Below, in pieces: positions 37,702-46,951 of a stretch of 64,000 bases of DNA. Source of the DNA: Arthrospira sp. PCC 9108. GTDB lineage: Bacteria > Cyanobacteriota > Cyanobacteriia > Cyanobacteriales > Microcoleaceae. The notes under the pieces are model-generated. The model saw nothing but the letters and a program-made list of their open reading frames with translations, searched no databases and was not told the DNA's origin. The stretch is taken from assembly GCA_016745315.1 (NCBI GenBank), contig CP066886.1, positions 1,085,501 through 1,149,500 on the forward strand. The letters are read 5' to 3'. The number at the start of each line of letters is the position of its first letter. The first letter of the stretch is position 1. The position numbers and the translations under genes were made by a program.

Positions 37702-39597
37702 ATGAACAATCAGAAACTTCTTTTGAAGACACTTTCCGTGGCGGTGTTATCTGTCAGCCTTCTGGGTGGCTGTACATCACAACCGCCCGACACGGGTAGC
37801 AGCCAACTACCCGCCACCTCTCCTGCTACAGAAAACGCAAACGCTCCTTCAGTCCCTTTGAACGATTTGGAGGAGCTAACCCAGAAAATTCAGAATCTTG
37901 AATCAAGTCTCAAAGCTCGTAGCTATGAGATGGATAATAGGGGTATTCAGGGGAATGATATTAACCCTATTCCGGCAGATTTTCCAAATCAGTGGTCGGA
38001 GTTTAAAGAGAGGTGGGAGAGGTGGGAGACTGATAATCAACTGTTGAATATTAGTCAAATTTCTAGGAACATCATAAAAAAAGACATCGATACAATTGAT
38101 GGCATATTGACACCAACTGATAGCTTAAATGGTGGATTAAATCCCACCCTAGGAGTTGCCGATATAAATTCATTGACAGAATCTTTATCGAACATCAACA
38201 GAAAGTTGGGTCTAATCCGACAGTCCGCCAACCAACAATTAACTCAGTCACCTTCTTCCTCAGAAACGAATCCGGCATCTCAGCAAGTTCAACCAACCCC
38301 ATCGCAACATACCAACTCCAATAATTCTGTACCGCAAATTTTGGCTACTATAGTAGTCACTATAATTATAATAGTAGTTACTATAGTTATAATTTTTATA
38401 CTCATCTATTTATACAAGCCTAATTTAATCCGTTCACAAAGAAGACAGCCTCAGACCCAAAATGGACAACCTCCTCAATCTCTACAGAAACCAAGCTCAC
38501 GTCCTCCTAATGAATATACAAAGATTACCCAGCGCCTAGCCTCTCTTGAAAATACGCTCAATAACATGGTTTTAAATTCATCACGAGATTTACAAATTAT
38601 CAATGACAATGTATTGAATCATTATAATAAAGGGGATAGTGCTTCATTTTCACTTCATGATATTCAATCTTCAATTAACAATTCATTGTCACAGTTACTT
38701 CCAGGATATTTTCTAAACTATTCTAGTTCGACTCAAATTATCCAATATCTGGAAGAGTTAAAACGAACCTTGGATAGTATTGCCGAGACTGCAAATCAGA
38801 CTCCCGGATATAACCAAAATTTAGGGGGAGTATCGCCACAGTCCGATTATGAAGGAAAACTTGCAGCCCTAGAACATAAAAATCAAGCATTAAATGATCA
38901 AGTCACTAATTTATCTAATTCTAATCAAGATCTACAAAAGCAGGTCGAGGATTTGGCTCGGCAAAATAGTGATTATACTCAATTGCAGACAACTACAATA
39001 CAAAATTTGCAGCTGAAGGTTCAAAGTTTAGAGCAAGAACGAGAAAAAGACGCCTCTGAACAAAAAAAATTAATGAATGAAATTTTTACGTTAAAAGCCG
39101 ATAAAGAAACGCTCGAATCTGACAAAAGAAAACTTAAGTCTGAAATCGAAATGTTACTAAATCCACCGCCTACTTATGAGCAAAATCAGCCCATTAAAAA
39201 CCAATTGCCACCTGAAATACAAAAGATTGTTAATGACTATAATGATAACTATTCTTGGTCTCATAATGTATCCATAGTAGCAGTTGATGAACCGGACGAA
39301 ATGTACAATAAGCGCCGGAGCAATACCGCGCAACCACTAATTTTGAATGCCGCTACCAAAGGTTCATACCAAGCTGTTGCGACTACAGGAAATAGTTCGG
39401 AGTTTTGGCTATTTCCAAAATATAGTCAAAGCATGGAGAAGGCTGTGTACGATAGTTCGGGCAAGGATTTGTTTGATTGTCATGGTAATCCTCGGAGTAA
39501 TCCGTTGAAGTTTAATCTGATTAGACCGGCTAAACTGATTAAAACTAATGCTTCAGATTGGACGCTGTCAGAAAAAGGTGAGATTGAGATTATATAG
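37702..39597 (+). CDS. Membrane-anchored coiled-coil lipoprotein-like protein
   Basis: 631 residues. The N-terminus has a lipoprotein-type signal (VAVLSVSLLGGCTSQ, Cys near residue 24). A serine/proline/threonine-rich linker follows, then a strong transmembrane helix near residues 212-236 (ATIVVTIIIIVVTIVIIFIL). A long coiled coil runs from about 385 to 490. A C-terminal globular domain (about 510-631) contains SEFWLFPKYSQSMEKAVYD; I do not recognise it. The gene starts 10 bp after the actin/Hsp70-like gene and closes the operon. The combination of a lipobox and a second membrane helix could tether two membranes, or the Cys may not be processed. Base composition is more A/T-rich than in the preceding genes. 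Confidence 0.65.
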   Translation: MNNQKLLLKTLSVAVLSVSLLGGCTSQPPDTGSSQLPATSPATENANAPSVPLNDLEELTQKIQNLESSLKARSYEMDNRGIQGNDINPIPADFPNQWSEFKERWERWETDNQLLNISQISRNIIKKDIDTIDGILTPTDSLNGGLNPTLGVADINSLTESLSNINRKLGLIRQSANQQLTQSPSSSETNPASQQVQPTPSQHTNSNNSVPQILATIVVTIIIIVVTIVIIFILIYLYKPNLIRSQRRQPQTQNGQPPQSLQKPSSRPPNEYTKITQRLASLENTLNNMVLNSSRDLQIINDNVLNHYNKGDSASFSLHDIQSSINNSLSQLLPGYFLNYSSSTQIIQYLEELKRTLDSIAETANQTPGYNQNLGGVSPQSDYEGKLAALEHKNQALNDQVTNLSNSNQDLQKQVEDLARQNSDYTQLQTTTIQNLQLKVQSLEQEREKDASEQKKLMNEIFTLKADKETLESDKRKLKSEIEMLLNPPPTYEQNQPIKNQLPPEIQKIVNDYNDNYSWSHNVSIVAVDEPDEMYNKRRSNTAQPLILNAATKGSYQAVATTGNSSEFWLFPKYSQSMEKAVYDSSGKDLFDCHGNPRSNPLKFNLIRPAKLIKTNASDWTLSEKGEIEII

Positions 39598-39734
39598 CGG
39601 TTTTGGCTCTCATGGGAGCTGAATGGTTCCCCCAACACCCCTCAAGAAGGGCTGGGCTGTTTGATGGTGGAGTATCTAGGTTAACCAAAAGGACCATTTA
39701 TAGACGATCGCATCCAGCATCCATATATTTATCT

Positions 39735-39763
39735 ACTTAAAGCACCAGTTAGCAGTATTTTAG
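39735..39763 (+). pseudogene. 29-bp relic of a Uma2 gene 3' end
   Basis: ACTTAAAGCACCAGTTAGCA and the following bases to TTTTAG match 30877-30905, the last codons and stop of the Uma2 gene, with one mismatch. No further coding sequence is attached, so this is a scar of rearrangement next to dispersed repeat copy 3. Confidence 0.7.
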
Positions 39764-39787
39764 CCTCCCACTACCGTCTCAGGAGGG

Positions 39788-40137
39788 GCTATGCACAAAA
39801 TGTCGTTTTTGTCAAGGAGGGTAAAAAAAGGCGATCGCCTCTCCACCCAAAACTCGTGCATCGTGATTTTTTATTTGTACTGGGAGAATAACTTTTTTCG
39901 CGACAGAATCGGGGTTTTAGCCTGTATTTTGGCAAGTAGACATAGTAACCCCTTGGGTGCGATTTATTTGATGGTAGCACAACCCCCATAATCTCGTCAA
40001 CTTTTTGACAGCTATTCGCGATAAAATTGTAATAATTCTTAACAATCTTTGGAAGATTAAATTTATCTGGCGGGATGAATTAGCAAAACTTATGCGATTT
40101 GGGGATTTTCGGACCAGACATATTTGGGGGAATAATT
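39788..40137. repeat. Dispersed repeat, copy 3
   Basis: About 350 bp similar to copies 1 and 2 from the CACAAAATGTCG segment onward, with a few substitutions and one changed stretch near 40098-40112. It lacks the murF-derived left part. It lies between the coiled-coil gene and the ABC ATPase gene. Confidence 0.88.
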
Positions 40138-40142
40138 GCTGA

Positions 40143-40880
40143 TTAGAGATTATCCCACTCTTGAGCAACTGCGGTTTTTTGAGAGTGTAAAACCTCAGTA
40201 AATTGAGCCCAATTGACTTGTTCTACTGGCAGGTCATCAACTAACTCTCCGCCGTGAAGATACCAAACCCTAGTGGCGAACTGACTCGCAAAATCAGTGT
40301 CATGGGTAGCGACGATCGCCATATTTTCACCCCGATAAAAATCGGTTAAAATTTGTGCCAAAGACTGTTGCTGTTGTGGGTTAAGGTTAGCCGTCGGTTC
40401 ATCTAATAGTAGGATATCCGGTTGAATAACTAAACCCCTAGCCAGAGATATCCATTGTTGCTGTCGGCTGGAAAGTTGCACGTCGGTTAGGGGTAGAATA
40501 TCGGGGGGAATTGCTAACCTTTCTAACCAGAGATTAACCCGTGTTGTGATTTCATCTTTAGGGATTTTTCGCAACCGTAAGGGGTAAGCGATCGCTTCAT
40601 AAACGGTCATCCCCAAAAGTCTAGTTTCCGGTAAAACCAAGGTGATTTTTTGGCGTAAGGAAACCGGGTCAATATTTTGATAATTAGTATCCCCGAAATA
40701 CAGAGAACCACTACAGGGAGAGATTAACCCATTAATTAATCGCAACAACAGACTTTTCCCCGACCCAGAAACTCCCATTAAAGCAATGCGATCGCCTGGT
40801 TGAACACAGGTAGAAATATCCAGCAAGAGGGGTTTAAGGATAATGGGAGATTTGACAGAGACCTGCTGAAGTTTTAACAT
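40143..40880 (-). CDS. ABC transporter ATP-binding protein
   Basis: 245-residue ATPase of an ABC transporter. Walker A is GVSGSGKSLLLRL, the signature region is LSSRQQQWISLARGL (a Q-rich variant of LSGGQ), Walker B is ILLLDEPTANL and the switch His follows in IVATHDTDF. No permease gene is adjacent, so the substrate is unknown; related single ATPases include FbpC/phosphonate-type and YbbL/FetA-like proteins (not certain). The start ATG at 40880-40878 overlaps the TGA of the upstream EVE gene by one base (TGATG), so the two genes are translationally coupled. Confidence 0.9.
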   Translation of the reverse strand: MLKLQQVSVKSPIILKPLLLDISTCVQPGDRIALMGVSGSGKSLLLRLINGLISPCSGSLYFGDTNYQNIDPVSLRQKITLVLPETRLLGMTVYEAIAYPLRLRKIPKDEITTRVNLWLERLAIPPDILPLTDVQLSSRQQQWISLARGLVIQPDILLLDEPTANLNPQQQQSLAQILTDFYRGENMAIVATHDTDFASQFATRVWYLHGGELVDDLPVEQVNWAQFTEVLHSQKTAVAQEWDNL

Positions 40881-41308
40881 CAATTTCCACCGGTTAACTC
40901 ATGGACTCGCCGCCATTGTTCATCTGTAACTTTAAAATTGGTACTGTTGGGGGCACGAATTACTAACAGGGTTTGGAGGATGGGATCTTGTTTACAGTCG
41001 GACCGCAGTAGGGGGTTATCTAAGAGCTTGGTAGTGAATTTGATTTGGGCGCAGGGTTTATAACCTAAGCGAGTTTTATCAATCCAGTAGTTGCGATCGG
41101 GAATGTCTTTGAGGGGCTCTGCGGGTGCAATCACTTCCGCAATGGCATATACTCCGGCGGCGCTTCCGGCTTTCCAAATTAATACACCATCACCGACGCT
41201 GATATCTTTACGGTAGCGGGTGACTAACCAGGGCATTTGCTGGAAATCACGGATACCATCAAGCACCCGATAATATTTGGGATTACCTTGGAATAGCCAG
41301 TATGCCAT
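40880..41308 (-). CDS. EVE (PUA-like) domain protein
   Basis: 142 residues from ATG 41308. A single EVE domain, with MAYWLFQGNPKYYRV at the start, WLVTRYRKDISVGDGVLIWK in the middle and GVYAIAEV. EVE/YTH/ASCH-type PUA folds bind modified bases in nucleic acids, and several act in defence or epitranscriptomic recognition; here the ligand is unknown. Its stop overlaps the start of the ABC ATPase gene by one base. A TTG directly before the ATG explains a longer ORF call. Confidence 0.9.
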   Translation of the reverse strand: MAYWLFQGNPKYYRVLDGIRDFQQMPWLVTRYRKDISVGDGVLIWKAGSAAGVYAIAEVIAPAEPLKDIPDRNYWIDKTRLGYKPCAQIKFTTKLLDNPLLRSDCKQDPILQTLLVIRAPNSTNFKVTDEQWRRVHELTGGN

Positions 41309-41419
41309 CAAATTGCGCTCTCTCTCTGTTCAGTATCCAACACTCCCACCCGACAATATTGGCATGGGGGATAATCTGATCATACATCTGATCAGCCTTG
41401 GGGAAGGTGAGAATTTAAC

Positions 41420-41959
41420 CTAAGCGTTAAAGACGTTGGCAATTGTCCAAATATCGACTAGGATTAACAGGAGAGTGCAACAGAACAGAATTAAATACAT
41501 CCAGGGCTGAGATAAAGGCCGCACGTCAGTAGTATCAATTCCGGTTTTTTGTTGCACGATCGCCACTAACTTCCCAAAGCCAGCAATTCGCATGGGTAGC
41601 AAATAACCTTCCCCAGACTCACTGAGGAAATAATAAACTAATCCGCCTTGTCCGGTGGTTCTCGGACGTAGCGATCGCACCTCTGACCAATTTAAACACC
41701 AACCCCGCCGCCAAAACAGTCGCACCCACGCCGGATAGGTTACTTCAATAGTGCGATCGTTCACCACTACTCGCTCACTCAGCGCCCCGTAGACAGCCAC
41801 ACCCCCTAAAATAATACCTCCCCATAATAGTTGGGGAGAAATGGGTGTATCGGCGACGATAGCTAGGAATGGGAGAGGAATCATCAACGCACCATACAAA
41901 CTTAGCAAGGTTATTCGCACAATTGGGGAAATACGAAAAACCACATTTTCTGAATCCAT
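41420..41959 (-). CDS. Membrane protein, PH-like/Ycf4-like architecture
   Basis: 179 residues. Two hydrophobic helices (LLSLYGALMIPLPFLAIVA, LLWGGIILGGVAVYGAL) are followed by a soluble ~80-residue beta-rich segment containing VVVNDRTIEVTYPAWVR and the basic patch WRRGWCLNWSEV. A C-terminal helix LILFCCTLLLILVDIW closes the protein. Similar arrangements are found in cyanobacterial membrane proteins of unknown function. I cannot assign a role. The long hairpin-repeat array begins 81 bp upstream of its start. Confidence 0.65.
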   Translation of the reverse strand: MDSENVVFRISPIVRITLLSLYGALMIPLPFLAIVADTPISPQLLWGGIILGGVAVYGALSERVVVNDRTIEVTYPAWVRLFWRRGWCLNWSEVRSLRPRTTGQGGLVYYFLSESGEGYLLPMRIAGFGKLVAIVQQKTGIDTTDVRPLSQPWMYLILFCCTLLLILVDIWTIANVFNA

Positions 41960-42039
41960 ATTTTTAACGAGTTCTTCACTGCTATCAACACAATATTAAT
42001 ATCAGATCGGGTTGATTGCAGTGGCTCAGATATGGCTCC

Positions 42040-44213
42040 GGTGCGTCAGTTTTCCATGGTCTGGTGATGATTCGGATTATCTGGGTCTGACGCACCCTAC
42101 TCTGGTGCGTCAGTTTTCCATGGTCTGGTGATGATTCGGATTATCTGGGTCTGACGCACCCTACTTTGGTGCGTCAGTTTTCCATGGTCTGGTGATGATT
42201 CCGATAATCTGGGTCTGACGCACCCTACTTTGGTGCGTCAGTTGTAGATACTCTGGTGATGATTCCGATTATCTGGGTCTGACGCACCCTACTCTGGTGC
42301 GTCAGTTTTCCATGGTCTGGTGATGATTCCGATAATCTGGGTCTGACGCACCCTACTCTGGTGCGTCAGTTTTCCATGGTCTGGTGATGATTCCGATTAT
42401 CTGGGTCTGACGCACCCTACTCTGGTGCGTCAGTTTTCCATGGTCTGGTGATGATTCCGATAATCTGGGTCTGACGCACCCTACTTTGGTGCGTCAGTTG
42501 TAGATACTCTGGTGATGATTCCGATTATCTGGGTCTGACGCACCCTACTTTGGTGCGTCAGTTTTCCATGGTCTGGTGATGATTCCGATAATCTGGGTCT
42601 GACGCACCCTACTTTGGTGCGTCAGTTGTAGATACTCTGGTGGTGATTGAGATAATCTGGGTCTGACGCACCCTACTTTGGTGCGTCAGTTTTCCATGGT
42701 CTGGTGATGATTCCGATAATCTGGGTCTGACGCACCCTACTTTGGTGCGTCAGTTGTAGATACTCTGGTGGTGATTCCGATAATCTGGGTCTGACGCACC
42801 CTACTTTGGTGCGTCAGTTGTAGATACTCTGGTGATGATTCCGATAATCTGGGTCTGACGCACCCTACTTTGGTGCGTCAGTTTTCCATGGTCTGGTGAT
42901 GATTCCGATAATCTGGGTCTGACGCACCCTACTTTGGTGCGTCAGTTTTCCATGGTCTGGTGATGATTCCGATAATCTGGGTCTGACGCACCCTACTTTG
43001 GTGCGTCAGTTTTCCATGGTCTGGTGATGATTCCGATAATCTGGGTCTGACGCACCCTACTTTGGTGCGTCAGTTTTCCATGGTCTGGTGATGATTCCGA
43101 TAATCTGGGTCTGACGCACCCTACTTTGGTGCGTCAGTTGTAGATACTCTGGTGATGATTCCGATAATCTGGGTCTGACGCACCCTACTTTGGTGCGTCA
43201 GTTGTAGATACTCTGGTGGTGATTGAGATAATCTGGGTCTGACGCACCCTACTCTGGTGCGTCAGTTTTCCATGGTCTGGTGATGATTCGGATTATCTGG
43301 GTCTGACGCACCCTACTTTGGTGCGTCAGTTTTCCATGGTCTGGTGATGATTCGGATTATCTGGGTCTGACGCACCCTACTCTGGTGCGTCAGTTGTAGA
43401 TACTCTGGTGATGATTCCGATAATCTGGGTCTGACGCACCCTACTTTGGTGCGTCAGTTGTAGATACTCTGGTGGTGATTGAGATAATCTGGGTCTGACG
43501 CACCCTACTTTGGTGCGTCAGTTTTCCATGGTCTGGTGATGATTCGGATTATCTGGGTCTGACGCACCCTACTTTGGTGCGTCAGTTTTCCATGGTCTGG
43601 TGATGATTCGGATTATCTGGGTCTGACGCACCCTACTTTGGTGCGTCAGTTTTCCATGGTCTGGTGATGATTCCGATAATCTGGGTCTGACGCACCCTAC
43701 TTTGGTGCGTCAGTTGTAGATACTCTGGTGATGATTCCGATTATCTGGGTCTGACGCACCCTACTTTGGTGCGTCAGTTTTCCATGGTCTGGTGGTGATT
43801 GAGATAATCTGGGTCTGACGCACCCTACTTTGGTGCGTCAGTTTTCCATGGTCTGGTGGTGATTGAGATAATCTGGGTCTGACGCACCCTACTCTGGTGC
43901 GTCAGTTTTCCATGGTCTGGTGATGATTCCGATAATCTGGGTCTGACGCACCCTACTTTGGTGCGTCAGTTGTAGATACTCTGGTGATGATTCCGATTAT
44001 CTGGGTCTGACGCACCCTACTTTGGTGCGTCAGTTTTCCATGGTCTGGTGGTGATTGAGATAATCTGGGTCTGACGCACCCTACTTTGGTGCGTCAGTTT
44101 TCCATGGTCTGGTGATGATTCGGATTATCTGGGTCTGACGCACCCTACTTTGGTGCGTCAGTTTTCCATGGTCTGGTGATGATTCCGATTATCTGGGTCT
44201 GACGCACCCTACT
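42040..44213. repeat. Array of 34 tandem 64-bp hairpin repeats
   Basis: Left arms GGTGCGTCAG begin at 42040 and recur every 64 bp up to 44152, giving 34 units. Each unit closes with the perfect complement CTGACGCACC followed by CTACT. The 37-bp loop exists in a few subtypes: TTTTCCATGG or TTGTAGATAC at the start, and GATTCGGATT, GATTCCGATA, GATTCCGATT or GATTGAGATA in the middle. These are reshuffled along the array. It is not a CRISPR, because the stretches between the arms are also repeated and there is no unique spacer. It lies immediately downstream of the DUF1830 gene. No ORF is present. Confidence 0.97.
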
Positions 44214-44215
44214 GG

Positions 44216-44599
44216 TTAATCAATAGAACTCAAAGCGGGAGTTGTTAAAACTGAGGGCTTGGCTCCAGAACTGCGACCTGTGACCCTTTCATGGTAAGCT
44301 ATAGCTGCGGCACTGGGGTGGACTTCATCAATGGCTGGGAGTTCTTGGTCAATTTGCAGACGATCGCAGGGAATCTTATCGGATAGAATGGAACTAGCCA
44401 TTTTTCCTGTGTGAATCTCTAAAAGTGCTTCTGGTATAGCTTCAAACACTAAACGCTGACCGGGAAACACCACCCGCTCAAAATACCAATTAGGGACATT
44501 GCTAATTCTGGCAATCTGAATATTGCTAGTAGCGTTAACGTAGCAGCAGAGAACTCGGCCAGGACTGTTATAGGGTAGGGGATCAAGAATTTGAGCCAT
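44216..44599 (-). CDS. DUF1830 family protein
   Basis: 127 residues from ATG 44599, the start used by relatives (MAQILDPLPYNSPGRVLCCY). The ORF extends upstream to 44638 without family support. The DUF1830 core, CCYVNATSNIQIARI then WYFERVVFPGQRLVFEA, is complete. The C-terminal ~45 residues (from about DEVHPSAAAIAYHE) form a less conserved extension. Function unknown; the family is largely cyanobacterial. Its stop codon lies 3 bp from the end of the 34-unit hairpin array, so transcription would run into the array unless the first hairpin terminates it. Confidence 0.85.
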   Translation of the reverse strand: MAQILDPLPYNSPGRVLCCYVNATSNIQIARISNVPNWYFERVVFPGQRLVFEAIPEALLEIHTGKMASSILSDKIPCDRLQIDQELPAIDEVHPSAAAIAYHERVTGRSSGAKPSVLTTPALSSID

Positions 44600-44860
44600 G
44601 TTAAGGAGTATTGCAATATGAGTTTGGTATACAGCCAAACTAACACTTTGCGATCGCTATTGGTTGTAATCCGGACTACCAATCGATCATGATTTTTTCC
44701 TTGAACCCACCCACTCTCATATATTTGACCAATCACCCAATCGGCTCAAATTAGGCGATCGCAGCAAATTCATCAGCCACAGCTAATGATTGTAAGATGA
44801 AAACAGCCAGCTATATTGTTAAGTTATATTAATAAGCAAGCCATTCACTCATTTAAAATC

Positions 44861-46441
44861 ATGGACCAAAAAATCCTATACGTTCGCCTCCCTTGTAACC
44901 CCATCTTCCCCATAGGGGTAGTTTACCTAGCAGACCATGTACATAAGCTATTTGGGTCTGTAGAACAGCGAATCTTTGATTTAGGGACTGTTCCCCCCCT
45001 AGACTATAGTGTAGCCCTCAATAGCTGCATTGACGAGTTTAAGCCGACGCTGTTAGTATTTTCGTGGCGGGATATCCAAATTTATGCTCCCGTGGGTGGA
45101 CGGGGCGGAAATCCTCTGCAAAATGCCTTTGAGTTTTACTATGCCAAAAACCCCCTAGTTAAGTTGCGGGGTGCTTTAGGGGGATTACGGTTAGCAGCAT
45201 CCTACTATAACGAACTGTGGCGCAATACCAGTTTAGTACGGCAGGGACTCAACCGAGCCAGACGCTATCAACCCCAAGCGCGCGCGCTAGTAGGTGGCGG
45301 CGCGGTGAGTGTGTTTTATGAACAATTAGGGGAGAGTCTCCCTGATGGCACAATTATTTCTGTGGGGGAAGGAGAGGCTTTATTAGAAAAATTATTGAGG
45401 GGTGAAGACTTCAGTAATGAACGCTGTTATGTGGTCGGACAAACTCAACCACGCGATCGCATGATTCATGAAAAACCGACTAATATTGAGAAAACCGCCT
45501 GCAACTATGATTATATCAGCGAAGTTTGGCCGGAGTTTGACTACTATTTTCAGGACGGGGATTTTTATATCGGTGTTCAGACTAAGCGTGGTTGTCCCCA
45601 CAACTGCTGTTATTGTGTCTATACCGTAATTGAAGGTAAACAGGTAAGGATTAATCCCGCTGATGAAGTAGTCGCAGAAATGAAGCAACTTTACCATCGT
45701 GGCATTCGGAATTTCTGGTTTACAGATGCTCAATTTATCCCCGCCCGTCGATTTATTGATGATGCGGTCGAACTGCTACAAAAAATCCTTGATGCTGGCA
45801 TGAATGATATCAATTGGGCGGCTTATATTCGGGCTGATAATCTCACCCCCCAATTGTGTGATCTGATGGTTAAAACCGGAATGAATTATTTTGAAATCGG
45901 TATCACCAGCGGCTCACAGGAATTAGTCAGAAAAATGCGGATGGGATATAATCTGCGGGTAGTATTAGAAAATTGCCGCGATTTAAAAGCAGCCGGATTT
46001 AATGATTTGGTGTCTGTTAACTATTCGTTTAATGTAATTGATGAAACCTTGGACACTATCCGCCAAACCATTGCTTATCATCGGGAATTGGAGGCAATTT
46101 TTGGGGCGGATAAAGTCGAACCTGCCATCTTTTTTATTGGCTTACAACCTCACACCCATTTAGAAGAATATGCCTTTAAAAACGGTATACTCGATCGCAA
46201 TTATAATCCCATGAGTTTGATGCCTTGGACAGCCCGGAAACTTCTGTGGAACCCAGAACCCTTGGGGTCCTTGTTTGGGGAAGTGTGTTTAGAAGCGTGG
46301 AAACGAAACCCTAATGATTTTGGACGGGCGGTAATGGATATCCTAGAAGAACGTCTGGGGAAATCATCCCTAGAAGAGGCTTTGAGTGCGCCGGTCCAGA
46401 GCGATCGCACCGCTGACAAAGAACTGGTCAAGGCGGGTTAA
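44861..46441 (+). CDS. B12-binding-type radical SAM protein
   Basis: 526 residues from ATG 44861; a TTG at 44816 gives an unsupported extension. The radical SAM cluster motif is intact: CPHNCCYC (Cx3Cx2C) at about residue 240, in TKRGCPHNCCYCVYTVIEG. The N-terminal ~200 residues resemble a degenerate cobalamin-binding Rossmann region (LVGGGAVSVFYEQLGE, IISVGEGEALLEKL). Later motifs FWFTDAQF and YFEIGITSGSQ belong to the radical SAM barrel. Such proteins carry out methylation, ring formation or other radical chemistry; the substrate is not evident. It is monocistronic as far as can be seen. Confidence 0.88.
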   Translation: MDQKILYVRLPCNPIFPIGVVYLADHVHKLFGSVEQRIFDLGTVPPLDYSVALNSCIDEFKPTLLVFSWRDIQIYAPVGGRGGNPLQNAFEFYYAKNPLVKLRGALGGLRLAASYYNELWRNTSLVRQGLNRARRYQPQARALVGGGAVSVFYEQLGESLPDGTIISVGEGEALLEKLLRGEDFSNERCYVVGQTQPRDRMIHEKPTNIEKTACNYDYISEVWPEFDYYFQDGDFYIGVQTKRGCPHNCCYCVYTVIEGKQVRINPADEVVAEMKQLYHRGIRNFWFTDAQFIPARRFIDDAVELLQKILDAGMNDINWAAYIRADNLTPQLCDLMVKTGMNYFEIGITSGSQELVRKMRMGYNLRVVLENCRDLKAAGFNDLVSVNYSFNVIDETLDTIRQTIAYHRELEAIFGADKVEPAIFFIGLQPHTHLEEYAFKNGILDRNYNPMSLMPWTARKLLWNPEPLGSLFGEVCLEAWKRNPNDFGRAVMDILEERLGKSSLEEALSAPVQSDRTADKELVKAG

Positions 46442-46522
46442 AGTAATTGACAGTGGGGGAGAGTGGGCGGTTTTGCTCACTTTCTTCGTAAAATAGCAAC
46501 CATAAACCCTAATCTCTGAATT

Positions 46523-46885
46523 ATGCAACTCAAACGCCTAGGTCATGTGGCCATCTGTGTCCAAGATATTAAGACTGCTGCCAATTTTTACCAAAATCTG
46601 GGTATGGAATTAGTATGGCAAGATAGCGATTGGGCCTATTTAAAGGCGGGAGATGATGGACTCGCCTTGCTAGGTCCAGGCTACAGCCAAGCCAGATCCC
46701 ATTTTGGGTTTGTCTTTAGCGATCGCACGGAAATAGAAACAGCCTATCAGCAATTACAACAACAAGGGGCAGAAATTACCCCCATTCACGAACACCGAGA
46801 CGGTACCGCTTCCTTTTACGGTCGCGACCCGGACGGTAACGCCTTTGAATATCTCTATGAACCCATCAAAAAAGGTGATACCTAA
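46523..46885 (+). CDS. VOC-superfamily (glyoxalase-like) protein
   Basis: 120 residues with two beta-alpha-beta-beta-beta modules. The first begins LGHVAICVQDIKTAANFYQ with the metal-ligand His position; the second contains FGFVFSDRTEIETAYQQL and ends YGRDPDGNAFEYLYE with the Glu ligand position. The family includes glyoxalase I, dioxygenases and resistance proteins. The protein is short, single-domain and lacks features that decide the substrate. Calling it lactoylglutathione lyase would be an overstatement. It precedes rodA by 66 bp on the same strand. Confidence 0.85.
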   Translation: MQLKRLGHVAICVQDIKTAANFYQNLGMELVWQDSDWAYLKAGDDGLALLGPGYSQARSHFGFVFSDRTEIETAYQQLQQQGAEITPIHEHRDGTASFYGRDPDGNAFEYLYEPIKKGDT

Positions 46886-46951
46886 GTGATTTGATTGTAC
46901 CTGTTTCCATGGGTAGGTTAAAGTTAAACAGTTAAACAAGCGCCAAATTAT

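Noticed and set aside
42040..44213. Possible CRISPR array
   Set aside because: The stretches between the palindromic arms are repeated subtypes, not unique spacers; unit length is a fixed 64 bp and no cas gene is near.
44449..44736. 95-codon minus-strand ORF overlapping DUF1830
   Set aside because: Overlaps a recognised family gene in another frame and has no support of its own.
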